Origin: Thiocapsa sp.
Lineage (GTDB): Bacteria > Pseudomonadota > Gammaproteobacteria > Chromatiales > Chromatiaceae
DNA: 41,018 bases
Direction of reading: 5' to 3'
Assembly (NCBI RefSeq): GCF_022340925.1
Contig: NZ_JAJDNA010000042.1
Coordinates: 109,612-150,629, forward strand
The position numbers were made by a program, and so were the translations under genes. Every line of letters begins with the position of its first letter. Positions within the stretch are counted from its first letter, which is position 1. Shown here one piece after another: positions 13,861 through 22,799 of the stretch. The notes beneath the pieces were generated by a model that made no database searches, was not told where the DNA came from, and was given only the letters and a program-made list of their open reading frames with translations.

Positions 13861-14400
13861 CTAGGGCGACAGCATGGTCACGCGCCAGCCGAAGCCGACA
13901 TAGGTGAGTCTGAGCGCGACCGGCTGTGTATCCTCCTCTCCGATCCGCACCCGGAAGTCCCACGGCCCCCTAAAGAACGCGTATGAGACCGCCGGGACGA
14001 ACCCCTGCCCCGGAACCGCTTGCACCAGCAGTCGTTCCCTGACCCAGTCCAGGGTGACCAGCTCATCCAGCATTGTCGTCCCGTGGCGCCGCAGACCACG
14101 TTCCAACCATGTAATGAAGGGGTCGGAGAGATCGTCGATTGCGCTGGATTGCTCTTTGTTCAATGCGCGCGCGATCTCGGTGCGAATGGCATCGACATCG
14201 ACCAGCGCCACGATCGCCGCTTGGTCATTCTCGATGACCGCTTGGTTGAGGCACCAGAGCGTGACATAAGGCCACAGACCATAGACCACCGTCACGATGA
14301 GCAGCACCACTAGCGACCTGCCGGGTAGCCGCCGCGGCCAGCGGCCTGCGAGCAGTTGGCCCGGGCCGGGCGGAAGCGGGAGTCGCGAGGCCAAGCTCAT
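13861..14400 (-). CDS. DUF2939 domain protein
   Basis: A 179-residue protein with a proline/arginine-rich cytosolic N-terminus, one membrane helix (SLVVLLIVTVVYGLWPYVTL, about residues 29-48) and an outer domain of the DUF2939 type, recognisable from the pattern LNQAVIENDQAAIVALVDVDAIR and the C-terminal GFVPAVSYAFFRGPWDFRVRI. The function of the family is unknown. ATG at 14400 lies 13 bp after the ABC-F stop, so it is the last gene of the ubiK-yifB-ABC-F run. The frame is open upstream, but that part is a shadow of the ABC-F gene. Confidence 0.75.
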   Translation of the reverse strand: MSLASRLPLPPGPGQLLAGRWPRRLPGRSLVVLLIVTVVYGLWPYVTLWCLNQAVIENDQAAIVALVDVDAIRTEIARALNKEQSSAIDDLSDPFITWLERGLRRHGTTMLDELVTLDWVRERLLVQAVPGQGFVPAVSYAFFRGPWDFRVRIGEEDTQPVALRLTYVGFGWRVTMLSP

Positions 14401-14413
14401 CCGGCCGGTGTAC

Positions 14414-16333
14414 TCATGATGTGCCCGATTGTGCCTGCTCGATGGCCTCGTTGACCTGCAGCCAGGTGCCCTCGGTCGCTTCCAGCTCGGCGCTGACCTC
14501 CCGTTGCTCCTCGAGGAGCGCGAACAGCCGGGCCTTCGCATCGGTCCCGTAGAGACCCGGGTCGTTGAGCGCCTGCTCGATGGCGGCGCGCCGGGCAGCC
14601 AGCGCCTCGAGTCGCCGCTCAAGCGCCTTCTCCTGCTGGCGCAACGGCTGCAGCATTTGGCGTGCCTGCGCTGCCTGACGGCGCAGTTGCCGGCGGTCGT
14701 TGGATCCGGGCTCGCAGGACGTCGGACGCTGCATGTTGCGCGTGGTTTCTGGGTCGCGACTCGCCTGCCTCCCGGCGAGCCAGGCGGGGTAGTCGTCCAG
14801 GTCACCGTCGAACGGGCTGACCGCGCCTCGGTCGACCAGCAACAGTGTATCGCTGGTCAGCCGGAGAAGGTGGCGGTCATGCGAAACCAGGACCAGTGCC
14901 CCGTCGAAATCCTGGAGCGCCTCGCTCAAGGCGAGGCGCATCTCAAGATCCAGATGGTTTGTGGGCTCGTCGAGCAACAGTAGGTTGGGACGCTGCCGGA
15001 TGAGCAGAGCGAGGACCAGCCGCGCCTTCTCCCCGCCCGAGAGTGCTGCCACCGCGCCCAGTGCGCGATCGCCGTCGAAGCCGAAACCCCCGAGATAATC
15101 ACGCAGGGTCTGCTCCGTCGCCGCGGGATCCTGGCGGCGCAGGTGGCCAAGCGGGCTGTCGGTCGGGTGCAACTGGTCGATCTGGTGCTGAGCGAAATAG
15201 CCGACTCTCAGGGTCTGCGCAGGCTCCAGATCGCCGGACAGCGGCGCCAGCTCGCCCGCCAGGATCTTGATAAAGGTCGATTTCCCCGCGCCGTTGCGTC
15301 CGAGCAGCCCGATGCGATCCCCCGGGCTGAGACTGATGGTGACCCCTTCAATGACCGGCCGTTCGTCGTAGCCGGCGGCGACACCATGCAACCTGAGCAG
15401 CGGCCGGGGCAGGCTTTCCGCCGCCCCGAGCTCGAACTGAAACGGCGAATCCACGTGAGCCGGTGCGATCAGCTCCATCCGTTCGAGCGCCTTGAGCCGG
15501 CTCTGTGCTTGGCGGGCCTTGGTGGCCTTTGCCCGAAACCGCTCGACAAAGCTGCGGACATGGGCGATCTCGCGCTGCTGGCGCTCATGGGCGGCCTGCT
15601 GCTGTGCGAGCCGTTCGGCGCGTTGGCGCTCGAAGGCCGAGTAGTTCCCCGGATAGAGGTTCAGGCGCCGACCCTCGACGTGTAGGACCTGGCCGGTCAC
15701 GGCGTCCAGGAAGTCGCGATCGTGAGAGATCAGCAGCAGGGTTCCCCTGTAGGCCTTCAGCCAGCCCTCGAGCCAGATCACCGCATCCAGGTCCAGGTGG
15801 TTGGTCGGCTCGTCGAGCAACAGCAGGTCCGAGCGGCCCATCAAGGTGCGCGCCAGGGCCAGACGCATGCGCCAGCCGCCGGAATAGCTGTTGACCGGCC
15901 GCTGCTCATCGCGCGGCGCGAAGCCCAGACCATGCAGCAGGCGGCTGGCCCGACTCTGGGCCTCGTAGCCCCCGATCGCCTCGAGCCGGCCCAGGAGCTC
16001 GCCCTGATGGACACCGTCACCCCTGGCCTCTGCCCGCGCGAGAGCAAGCTGGATGCGGCGCAGCTCGACGTCACCGTCCAGCACAAACTCGATCGCGGGG
16101 CGGTCGGTCCGCGGCGTGTGCTGAGCGACATGGGCGATCTCCCACGCCGGCGGGATGATGACTTCACCGGCGTCGGCGTGGAGCTCCCCCAGCAGCAGGG
16201 CGAACAGGCTCGACTTGCCACAGCCGTTGGGGCCGACCAGACCCACCTTCTGCCCCGGGTAGACGGTGAGATTGGCCCCCTCCAACAAGAGGTGCGGACC
16301 ACGGCGCAGGCTGAGGGCTTGGAGTTGCAACAT
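14414..16333 (-). CDS. yheS: ABC-F ATPase, YheS type (ribosome-associated translation factor family)
   Basis: A 639-residue soluble protein with two ATP-binding cassettes and no membrane domain. Cassette 1: Walker A GPNGCGKSS (about 34), signature YSGGWRMRL, Walker B LLLLDEPTNHLDLD. Linker: charged helices rich in Arg/Gln (about 240-290). Cassette 2: GRNGAGKST (about 340), LSGGEKARL, LLLLDEPTNHLDL. A coiled-coil C-terminus (about 545-635) follows. The opening MLQLQALSLRRGPHLLLEGA matches YheS rather than EttA or Uup. ABC-F proteins act in the ribosomal E site to relieve stalling; YheS is linked to specific nascent-chain stalls. The ATG at 16333 lies 45 bp past yifB's stop. Confidence 0.93.
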   Translation of the reverse strand: MLQLQALSLRRGPHLLLEGANLTVYPGQKVGLVGPNGCGKSSLFALLLGELHADAGEVIIPPAWEIAHVAQHTPRTDRPAIEFVLDGDVELRRIQLALARAEARGDGVHQGELLGRLEAIGGYEAQSRASRLLHGLGFAPRDEQRPVNSYSGGWRMRLALARTLMGRSDLLLLDEPTNHLDLDAVIWLEGWLKAYRGTLLLISHDRDFLDAVTGQVLHVEGRRLNLYPGNYSAFERQRAERLAQQQAAHERQQREIAHVRSFVERFRAKATKARQAQSRLKALERMELIAPAHVDSPFQFELGAAESLPRPLLRLHGVAAGYDERPVIEGVTISLSPGDRIGLLGRNGAGKSTFIKILAGELAPLSGDLEPAQTLRVGYFAQHQIDQLHPTDSPLGHLRRQDPAATEQTLRDYLGGFGFDGDRALGAVAALSGGEKARLVLALLIRQRPNLLLLDEPTNHLDLEMRLALSEALQDFDGALVLVSHDRHLLRLTSDTLLLVDRGAVSPFDGDLDDYPAWLAGRQASRDPETTRNMQRPTSCEPGSNDRRQLRRQAAQARQMLQPLRQQEKALERRLEALAARRAAIEQALNDPGLYGTDAKARLFALLEEQREVSAELEATEGTWLQVNEAIEQAQSGTS

Positions 16334-16378
16334 GGTCGGACTCTGGATCCGCTGCTGGGTCTGCGGCCGTCTCGAGGA

Positions 16379-17899
16379 TCAGGGTGCCGGCGTGCCGCGA
16401 TCCAGCCGACGGTAACCGATCGCCTCGCCCAGGTGCGCCTGCTCGATCTGCCTGTCGCCGTCCAGATCCGCAATGGTTCGGGCCACCTTGAGGATCCGGT
16501 GATAGGCTCGCGCGGACAAGCCGAGCCGATCGATTGCCCGCTCGATCATCCGCTGGCCAAGGGGGCTGAGCGCGCAGTGGCGGTCGATCTCGGCAGGCGT
16601 GAGGGCGTGGTTCGGCTTGCCGCGGCGCGCTTCCTGACGGGCGCGCGCCGCGTCGACCCGGCGGCGAACCACCGACGTGGTCTCCCGGTCAGGGCGCACT
16701 GAGGCCGCGAGCCGCGCCAGGTCGACCCGTGGGACCTCAACATGCATGTCGACGCGGTCGAGCAGGGGACCAGAGATGCGCCCGCGATAGCGGGCGACCT
16801 GATCCGCGGTGCAGCGGCAGCGTCCGCTCCGATCGCCAAGATAGCCGCACGGACAGGGGTTCATTGCCGCGACCAGCTGGAAGCGTGCCGGAAAGCGCGC
16901 CTGACGTGCCGCGCGAGAGATATGGATGAAGCCGGATTCCAGGGGCTCGCGAAGGACCTCGAGCACCTTGCGATCGAATTCGGGCAGCTCGTCGAGAAAC
17001 AACACCCCTTGGTGTGCGAGCGAGATCTCGCCGGGCCGGGGGTTGCTACCGCCGCCGACCAACGCGACCGCGGAGGCCGTATGATGCGGGGCGCGGAACG
17101 GACGCTCCCGCCAGCGCGCTGGGTCGAACAGGTTGCGATCGCTGACCGAGCGGATCGCCGCAGCCTCGAGCGCCTCGGCCTCGCTCAGCGGCGGTAACAG
17201 GCCGGGCAGCCGGTTTGCCAACATGGATTTTCCCGTCCCGGGCGGGCCGATGAGCAGGAGGCTGTGTCCGCCCGCAGCCGCGATCTCCAACGCCCGTTTG
17301 GCATGCTCCTGTCCCTTGACCTCCGCCAGATCCGGGTAGTCGGGCGCGCTGGCCGGTAGCGCGCCCGACGCAACGGTTGGCAACGGACGGATCCCGTTGA
17401 GATGCTCGCAGACCTCCATCAGGTGGCGGGCCGGCCGGACCTCGAGTCCACTGACGAGCGATGCCTCCGCGGCGTTCTCCATGGGCAAGATCAACTCACG
17501 TCCTGCCTTCCGGGCCGCCACTGCGACCGGCAGGACGCCGTTAACGGGCCGCAGCCCGCCCGACAGCGCCAGCTCGCCGATCCACTCGTAGCTGTCCAGC
17601 CGGTCGGTGGCGACCTGCCCGGAGGCGCCAAGGATACCCAGTGCGATGGGCAGGTCGAAGCGTCCCCCCTCTTTGGGGAGATCAGCCGGGGCGAGGTTGA
17701 TGGTCACCCGGCCGAGCGGAAACTGAAATCGACCGTTCAGGAGTGCCCCGCGGACCCGATCCTTGCTCTCTTTGACCGCCATCTCCGGCAGCCCGACCAT
17801 CGAGAGGGAGGGAAGCCCCCCGGAGAGATGGACCTCGACCGTGACCGCCGGGGCATGCATGCCGACCCGCGCACGGCTGTGCAGGATACAGAGCGCCAC
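16379..17899 (-). CDS. yifB: YifB/ComM-family AAA+ ATPase (Mg chelatase-like)
   Basis: A 506-residue protein with three parts: an N-terminal Lon-protease-like ChlI domain (residues 1-140, SGGLPSLSMVGLPEMAVKESKDRVR), a AAA+ core with Walker A GPPGTGKSMLANRL, Walker B LFLDELPEF and the NPCPCGYLGD segment, and a C-terminal ChlI-type helical domain. In naturally competent bacteria ComM is a hexameric branch-migration helicase that helps integrate foreign DNA; in others the role is less clear. I choose GTG at 17899 because family members begin close to (A)LxxIxSRAxxG and it leaves a 22-bp gap to ubiK; the frame is open to 17971 but would overlap ubiK. Confidence 0.93.
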   Translation of the reverse strand: MALCILHSRARVGMHAPAVTVEVHLSGGLPSLSMVGLPEMAVKESKDRVRGALLNGRFQFPLGRVTINLAPADLPKEGGRFDLPIALGILGASGQVATDRLDSYEWIGELALSGGLRPVNGVLPVAVAARKAGRELILPMENAAEASLVSGLEVRPARHLMEVCEHLNGIRPLPTVASGALPASAPDYPDLAEVKGQEHAKRALEIAAAGGHSLLLIGPPGTGKSMLANRLPGLLPPLSEAEALEAAAIRSVSDRNLFDPARWRERPFRAPHHTASAVALVGGGSNPRPGEISLAHQGVLFLDELPEFDRKVLEVLREPLESGFIHISRAARQARFPARFQLVAAMNPCPCGYLGDRSGRCRCTADQVARYRGRISGPLLDRVDMHVEVPRVDLARLAASVRPDRETTSVVRRRVDAARARQEARRGKPNHALTPAEIDRHCALSPLGQRMIERAIDRLGLSARAYHRILKVARTIADLDGDRQIEQAHLGEAIGYRRLDRGTPAP

Positions 17900-17921
17900 G
17901 CCCTCTCTCGCGCTCGCGACT

Positions 17922-18188
17922 TCAGTCCGTGTGCGCTCGTTGCCCTGCAAGCCCCCGTTCCATCTCAGCAACCCGGGTCTCCAGGACAGCCAGTTTCGCC
18001 CTGGTCCGCGCCAAGACGGCAGACTGGACGTCGAACTCCTCGCGGGTCACCAGATCGAGCCTCGCCAGGGCCGACTCGAGCGACGCGCGAAGGCTGCGAT
18101 TGATGTCTTCCTGCAACACCTGGATGCCCTTGGGCATGGCCGATGCGAGGCGTTGCACGAGATCGTCGAGCTGTTTGGGATCCAACAT
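17922..18188 (-). CDS. ubiK: Ubiquinone biosynthesis accessory factor UbiK (YqiC/BMFP family)
   Basis: An 88-residue mostly helical protein. The N-terminal half forms an amphipathic helix (LDDLVQRLASAMPKGIQVLQ) ending in the family segment EDINRSLRASLESALARLDLV; the C-terminal half is a coiled coil (TRAKLAVLETRVAEMERGL) that trimerises. UbiK binds UbiJ and is needed for efficient aerobic ubiquinone synthesis in Escherichia and Salmonella. ATG at 18188 has GAGGAG seven bases upstream. It heads a minus-strand run with yifB. UbiK next to YifB is a recurring arrangement in proteobacteria. Divergent from the torF-glnK-amtB operon. Confidence 0.9.
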   Translation of the reverse strand: MLDPKQLDDLVQRLASAMPKGIQVLQEDINRSLRASLESALARLDLVTREEFDVQSAVLARTRAKLAVLETRVAEMERGLAGQRAHTD

Positions 18189-18320
18189 GAGGGCTCCTCT
18201 GCGATGGGGTCGGTGCTGAACCGTCGCTCTGATGTCGGCGCCGCCACCCAGGGGTCCGCGCCCGCGCGTCCTCGAGCCGGGGCTCTGCCGCGAGCGGCCC
18301 TGGATATCCGGCCCCGACAA

Positions 18321-18337
18321 TGACCCAAGATGGTGCG
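18321..18337 (+). promoter_or_regulatory. NtrC-like binding site 1
   Basis: TGACCCAAGATGGTGCG matches 13 of 17 positions of the NtrC consensus TGCACCAWWWTGGTGCA. Its centre (18329) is about 140 bp before the transcription start predicted from the sigma-54 promoter. Confidence 0.55.
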
Positions 18338-18361
18338 CTTGTCCCTTGATGCCGGGGCTCG

Positions 18362-18378
18362 CGCGCCGCGCTGGTGCG
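18362..18378 (+). promoter_or_regulatory. NtrC-like binding site 2 (one good half-site)
   Basis: The right half TGGTGC is perfect and the left half is partial, about 10 of 17 consensus positions. Its centre is 41 bp (close to four helical turns) from site 1 and about 99 bp before the predicted start, so both would sit on one DNA face. Confidence 0.4.
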
Positions 18379-18442
18379 CTTCCTTGTTGTGCCTTTCGCA
18401 CATGATGCCGAAATGTCTCCAGATGGCCGTGTCGCCAGGTTC

Positions 18443-18458
18443 TGGCACATGAAATGCA
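18443..18458 (+). promoter_or_regulatory. Sigma-54 (RpoN) promoter for torF-glnK-amtB
   Basis: TGGCACATGAAATGCA fits the -24/-12 consensus TGGCACGN4TTGCW with only two differences, and the invariant GG and GC are correctly spaced. It predicts a transcript start near 18469, 94 bp before the torF start codon. Confidence 0.7.
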
Positions 18459-18562
18459 TTCGCTATTCCACACAACACGGCAGCCATTCCGGCGCTTCAG
18501 TCGCGAGCCGGATTTTTCGAAGACGCGCTAGACAAGCATGGACTATTGAGAGGTACACAGCA

Positions 18563-19748
<1,186 letters not shown>

Positions 19749-19755
19749 CCGGCGT

Positions 19756-19764
19756 GGAGGTGAT
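19756..19764 (+). promoter_or_regulatory. Strong ribosome binding site that sets the amtB start
   Basis: GGAGGTGAT is fully complementary to the 16S rRNA 3' end and stands seven bases before ATG 19772. This argues for 19772 over the in-frame GTG at 19754 and ATG at 19763, both of which overlap the site itself. Confidence 0.7.
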
Positions 19765-19771
19765 GTCAACG

Positions 19772-21088
19772 ATGTACAGTCTGCAACCGCGACGATTAGC
19801 GACCCATGCTCTGGCCGTGCTCTCGCTGCTCTTACCGGCGCTGGCGCTTGCCGACGAGCCCCCCACCCTGAGCAGCGGCGACACGGCTTGGATGCTGACG
19901 GCGACCGCACTGGTGCTGTTCATGACGATCCCCGGGCTGGCGCTGTTCTACGCCGGACTGGTTCGCTCCAAGAACGTGCTTTCGGTGTTGATGCAGTGCT
20001 TTGCGATCACCGGACTGATCACCCTGATCTGGGCCGTCTACGGCTACAGCCTGGCCTTTACCGATGGCGGCGCCATGAATGACTACATCGGCAGCCTGGA
20101 CAAGGCCTTCCTATCCGGCGTCACCGTTGATGCCCTGTCCGGAACCATCCCCGACAGCCTGTTCATGACCTTCCAGATGACCTTCGCGATCATCACCCCG
20201 GCCCTCATCGTCGGTGCCTTCGCCGAGCGCATGAAGTTCTCGGCCATGCTGATCTTCATGGCCCTGTGGGTCACGTTGGTCTACATCCCGATTGCCCACT
20301 GGGTCTGGGGTGGTGGCTGGGTCGGGGCCATGGGCGCCTTGGATTTCGCCGGGGGGACGGTCGTGCACATCAATGCCGGTGTCGCGGCGCTGATGGCGGC
20401 CCTGATGCTCGGCCGGCGCAAGGGCTACCCGACCACGGCCATGCCGCCCCACAACCTGAGTTTCACCGTCATCGGCGCCTCCATGCTGTGGGTCGGGTGG
20501 TTCGGCTTCAACGCCGGCTCCGAGCTGGCCGCGGACGGTACCGCCGCGATGGCCATGACGGTGACCCAGCTCTCGACTGCCGCCGCGGCCCTGACCTGGA
20601 TGTTCGCGGAGTGGATCGAGCACGGCAAGCCGTCGGTGCTCGGCATCGCCACCGGCGCGGTGGCGGGGCTGGTGGCGATCACGCCGGCCTCCGGCACGGC
20701 CGGGCCCATGGGCGCCATCGCCATCGGCTTCGCCGGATCACTGCTCGCCTACTTTGCCTCCACCAAGGTCAAGAAGTGGCTCGGCTATGACGATTCGCTG
20801 GATGTCTGGGGCGTGCACGGCGTGGCCGGGATCGTCGGTGCCATCCTGACCGGCGTCTTCGCCGCCCCGGTGCTTGGCGGGGCCGGCCTGGCCGATGGCG
20901 TGGACGGGATCGGCGGCCAGGTCTGGATCCAGCTTGTCTCGGTGGCTGCCACGCTGGTGTATGGAGGCCTGGTCAGCCTGGCGCTGCTGTTCCTGATCAA
21001 GGTCACCATTGGGCTGCGGGTCACCGAGGAGCAGGAGACGGAGGGTCTGGATCTCGCGCTGCATGACGAGCGCGGCTACATCATCTGA
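19772..21088 (+). CDS. amtB: Ammonium transporter AmtB
   Basis: A 438-residue inner-membrane ammonium channel. A cleavable signal peptide (ending ALALADEPP) precedes eleven membrane helices, as in E. coli AmtB. Family landmarks: GLALFYAGLVRSKNVLS in helix 1, ALDFAGGTVVHINAG with the first pore histidine and the structural Asp, and DVWGVHGVAGIVGAI with the second pore histidine. The cytosolic tail EEQETEGLDLALHDERGY is the GlnK-docking type. It follows glnK by 23 bp, so sensor and channel are made together. A strong hairpin follows the stop codon. Confidence 0.96.
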   Translation: MYSLQPRRLATHALAVLSLLLPALALADEPPTLSSGDTAWMLTATALVLFMTIPGLALFYAGLVRSKNVLSVLMQCFAITGLITLIWAVYGYSLAFTDGGAMNDYIGSLDKAFLSGVTVDALSGTIPDSLFMTFQMTFAIITPALIVGAFAERMKFSAMLIFMALWVTLVYIPIAHWVWGGGWVGAMGALDFAGGTVVHINAGVAALMAALMLGRRKGYPTTAMPPHNLSFTVIGASMLWVGWFGFNAGSELAADGTAAMAMTVTQLSTAAAALTWMFAEWIEHGKPSVLGIATGAVAGLVAITPASGTAGPMGAIAIGFAGSLLAYFASTKVKKWLGYDDSLDVWGVHGVAGIVGAILTGVFAAPVLGGAGLADGVDGIGGQVWIQLVSVAATLVYGGLVSLALLFLIKVTIGLRVTEEQETEGLDLALHDERGYII

Positions 21089-21101
21089 CCTCGCACCGCA
21101 T

Positions 21102-21132
21102 CGATCCGACCGGATGCACCCCGGTCGGATCG
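21102..21132 (+). terminator. 12-bp perfect hairpin after amtB
   Basis: CGATCCGACCGG (21102-21113) and CCGGTCGGATCG (21121-21132) flank a 7-nt loop, starting 14 bp past the amtB stop. The stem is very stable but is followed by CCCCTC rather than a T-tract. It probably ends or attenuates the torF-glnK-amtB transcript before the second amt gene. Confidence 0.6.
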
Positions 21133-21292
21133 CCCCTCGGCCCATCCGGCGCCGGTCTCGCGCCTGCCTTTTCGTGCCATTGGCGTTATTCCGGCGCGCA
21201 CCGCCATCACCCGACACAACTGCAATCGAACGGCCGCCGGCTGCCCGGGCAGCGGGACGCGGGCGCTCACCCGATTCGGAGGTAACGAACCC

Positions 21293-22555
21293 GTGGAACA
21301 ATCGATCACCCAGCTCAGCTACGCGCTGGACACCTTTTACTTCCTGGTCTCCGGCGCCTTGGTCATGTGGATGGCCGCCGGTTTCGCGATGCTCGAGGCC
21401 GGGCTGGTGCGCGCCAAGAACACCGCCGAGATCCTCACCAAGAACATCGCCCTCTTTGCCATCGCCTCAATCATGTACATGCTCGTTGGTTACGGCATCA
21501 TGTATCCGTCCGGTGGAAACGGCTTCATACCCACCATCGACTGGGGCTTCATGTTCGGGGGGGATCACAGCCTCGACGAGGTGCTGGCCAGCAACGGCGA
21601 GACCTACTACTCGGGCATGGCGGATTTCTTCTTCCAGGTGGTCTTCGTTGCAACGGCGATGTCGATCGTCTCCGGCGCCGTGGCCGAGCGGATGAAGCTG
21701 TGGGCCTTCCTGCTGTTCGCCGTCGTCATGACCGGCTTCATCTATCCGATTCAGGGATACTGGAAGTGGGGCGGCGGTTTCCTCGACGAGCTCGGTTTTC
21801 TCGACTTCGCCGGGTCGGGGATCGTTCATCTGGCTGGCGCGTCCGCGGCCCTCGCCGGCGTGCTGCTGCTGGGTGCGCGCAAGGGCAAGTACGGTCGGGA
21901 CGGCTCCATCAACGCCATCCCCGGCGCAAACATGCCGATCGCGACACTCGGCACCTTCATCCTGTGGCTCGGCTGGTTCGGGTTCAACGGCGGCTCTCAG
22001 CTGGTGGTCTCGACTGTCGAGAATGCGAATGCGGTGGCGGCGGTTTTCGTGAACACCAATATGGCGGCTGCAGCCGGCACGACCTTCGGGCTCATCACGG
22101 CGCGGCTGCTGTTCGGGAAGGCCGATCTTACCATGGCCCTCAATGGCGCACTCGCGGGTCTGGTCGCGATCACGGCCGAGCCGCTTACGCCGTCGCCCTT
22201 GCTGGCCGCAATGATCGGTGCGATCGGCGGGGTGATCGTCGTCTTCGCGATCGTCACCATGGACAAGCTCCGGATCGATGACCCGGTCGGTGCGATCTCG
22301 GTGCACGGCGTCGTTGGGATGTGGGGCCTCATGGCCGTTCCCATCACGAACGACGATGCGACCTTCGCGGCTCAGGCGATCGGGCTCGGGACCATCCTTG
22401 GCTGGGTCTTCGTGACCTCCTTCGTCGTTTGGCTGATCATCAGGCTGATCATCGGCATTCGGGTCAGCGAGGAAGAGGAGTACGAGGGAGTCGATATCGG
22501 GGAGTGCGGGCTGGAGGCCTATCCCGAGTTCGTGGGCGCCCGGGGCGGAGCCTGA
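21293..22555 (+). CDS. Second ammonium transporter (Amt family paralogue)
   Basis: A 420-residue Amt channel that differs from its neighbour: it has no signal peptide and begins directly with ITQLSYALDTFYFLVSGALV, and its first helix reads GFAMLEAGLVRAKNTAEIL. Both pore histidines are present (LDFAGSGIVHLAGASAA and AISVHGVVGMWGL). The tail SEEEEYEGVDIGECGLEAY still resembles a P-II docking sequence. GTG 21293 has GGAGGTAA upstream. It lies 204 bp after amtB beyond a strong hairpin, so it may be transcribed separately; no good sigma-54 site precedes it. A role as low-affinity uptake, sensor-type or constitutive channel cannot be told apart from sequence. Confidence 0.93.
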   Translation: MEQSITQLSYALDTFYFLVSGALVMWMAAGFAMLEAGLVRAKNTAEILTKNIALFAIASIMYMLVGYGIMYPSGGNGFIPTIDWGFMFGGDHSLDEVLASNGETYYSGMADFFFQVVFVATAMSIVSGAVAERMKLWAFLLFAVVMTGFIYPIQGYWKWGGGFLDELGFLDFAGSGIVHLAGASAALAGVLLLGARKGKYGRDGSINAIPGANMPIATLGTFILWLGWFGFNGGSQLVVSTVENANAVAAVFVNTNMAAAAGTTFGLITARLLFGKADLTMALNGALAGLVAITAEPLTPSPLLAAMIGAIGGVIVVFAIVTMDKLRIDDPVGAISVHGVVGMWGLMAVPITNDDATFAAQAIGLGTILGWVFVTSFVVWLIIRLIIGIRVSEEEEYEGVDIGECGLEAYPEFVGARGGA

Positions 22556-22585
22556 TTGCCGCCTGTCGCTGTGGTGAATTGAACC

Positions 22586-22602
22586 GGGGCCCCTTGGGCC
22601 CC
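22586..22602. terminator. GC hairpin between convergent amt2 and speE
   Basis: GGGGCCC (22586-22592) and GGGCCCC (22596-22602) flank a 3-nt loop, 30 bp after the Amt paralogue stop; five T residues occur 14 bp further on (22617-22621). Plausible terminator for the plus strand, weaker for the minus strand. The remainder of the 244-bp gap shows a short CGGGAA/TTCCCG repeat at 22638-22656 and nothing else. Confidence 0.4.
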
Positions 22603-22799
22603 CATTACCCCGCGCGTTTTTCGTTGAGGCGTGAGCCCGGGAAACCGGCCTTCCCGTCCGCCTGTGAGCCGCAGCAGCGGTTCCCGCCGACTGCTCCGAA
22701 GGTGTCTTGGCCAGACCCCGATGACGGTCTGTGCGCCTTGATTCCGGGCAGCCCGACTGACCTCGGACGGTCGCAAGGGGCTCCGCGAGCCACTGCCCT

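Larger units (their letters stand above)
18189..18562. other. 374-bp divergent regulatory region between ubiK and torF-glnK-amtB
   Basis: No gene. It holds two NtrC-like boxes, a sigma-54 promoter (separate entries) and a TTTCG/CGAAA inverted repeat with a 10-nt spacer starting at 18393. The ten-base sequence TGGTGCGCTT occurs twice, at 18331 and 18372. The ubiK promoter must also lie here, but no clear sigma-70 pair is visible. Confidence 0.6.

Noticed and set aside
21181..21196. Possible sigma-54 element before the second Amt gene
   Set aside because: It has the GG and GC at the right spacing but only about 6 of 10 conserved positions, much weaker than the two reported sites.
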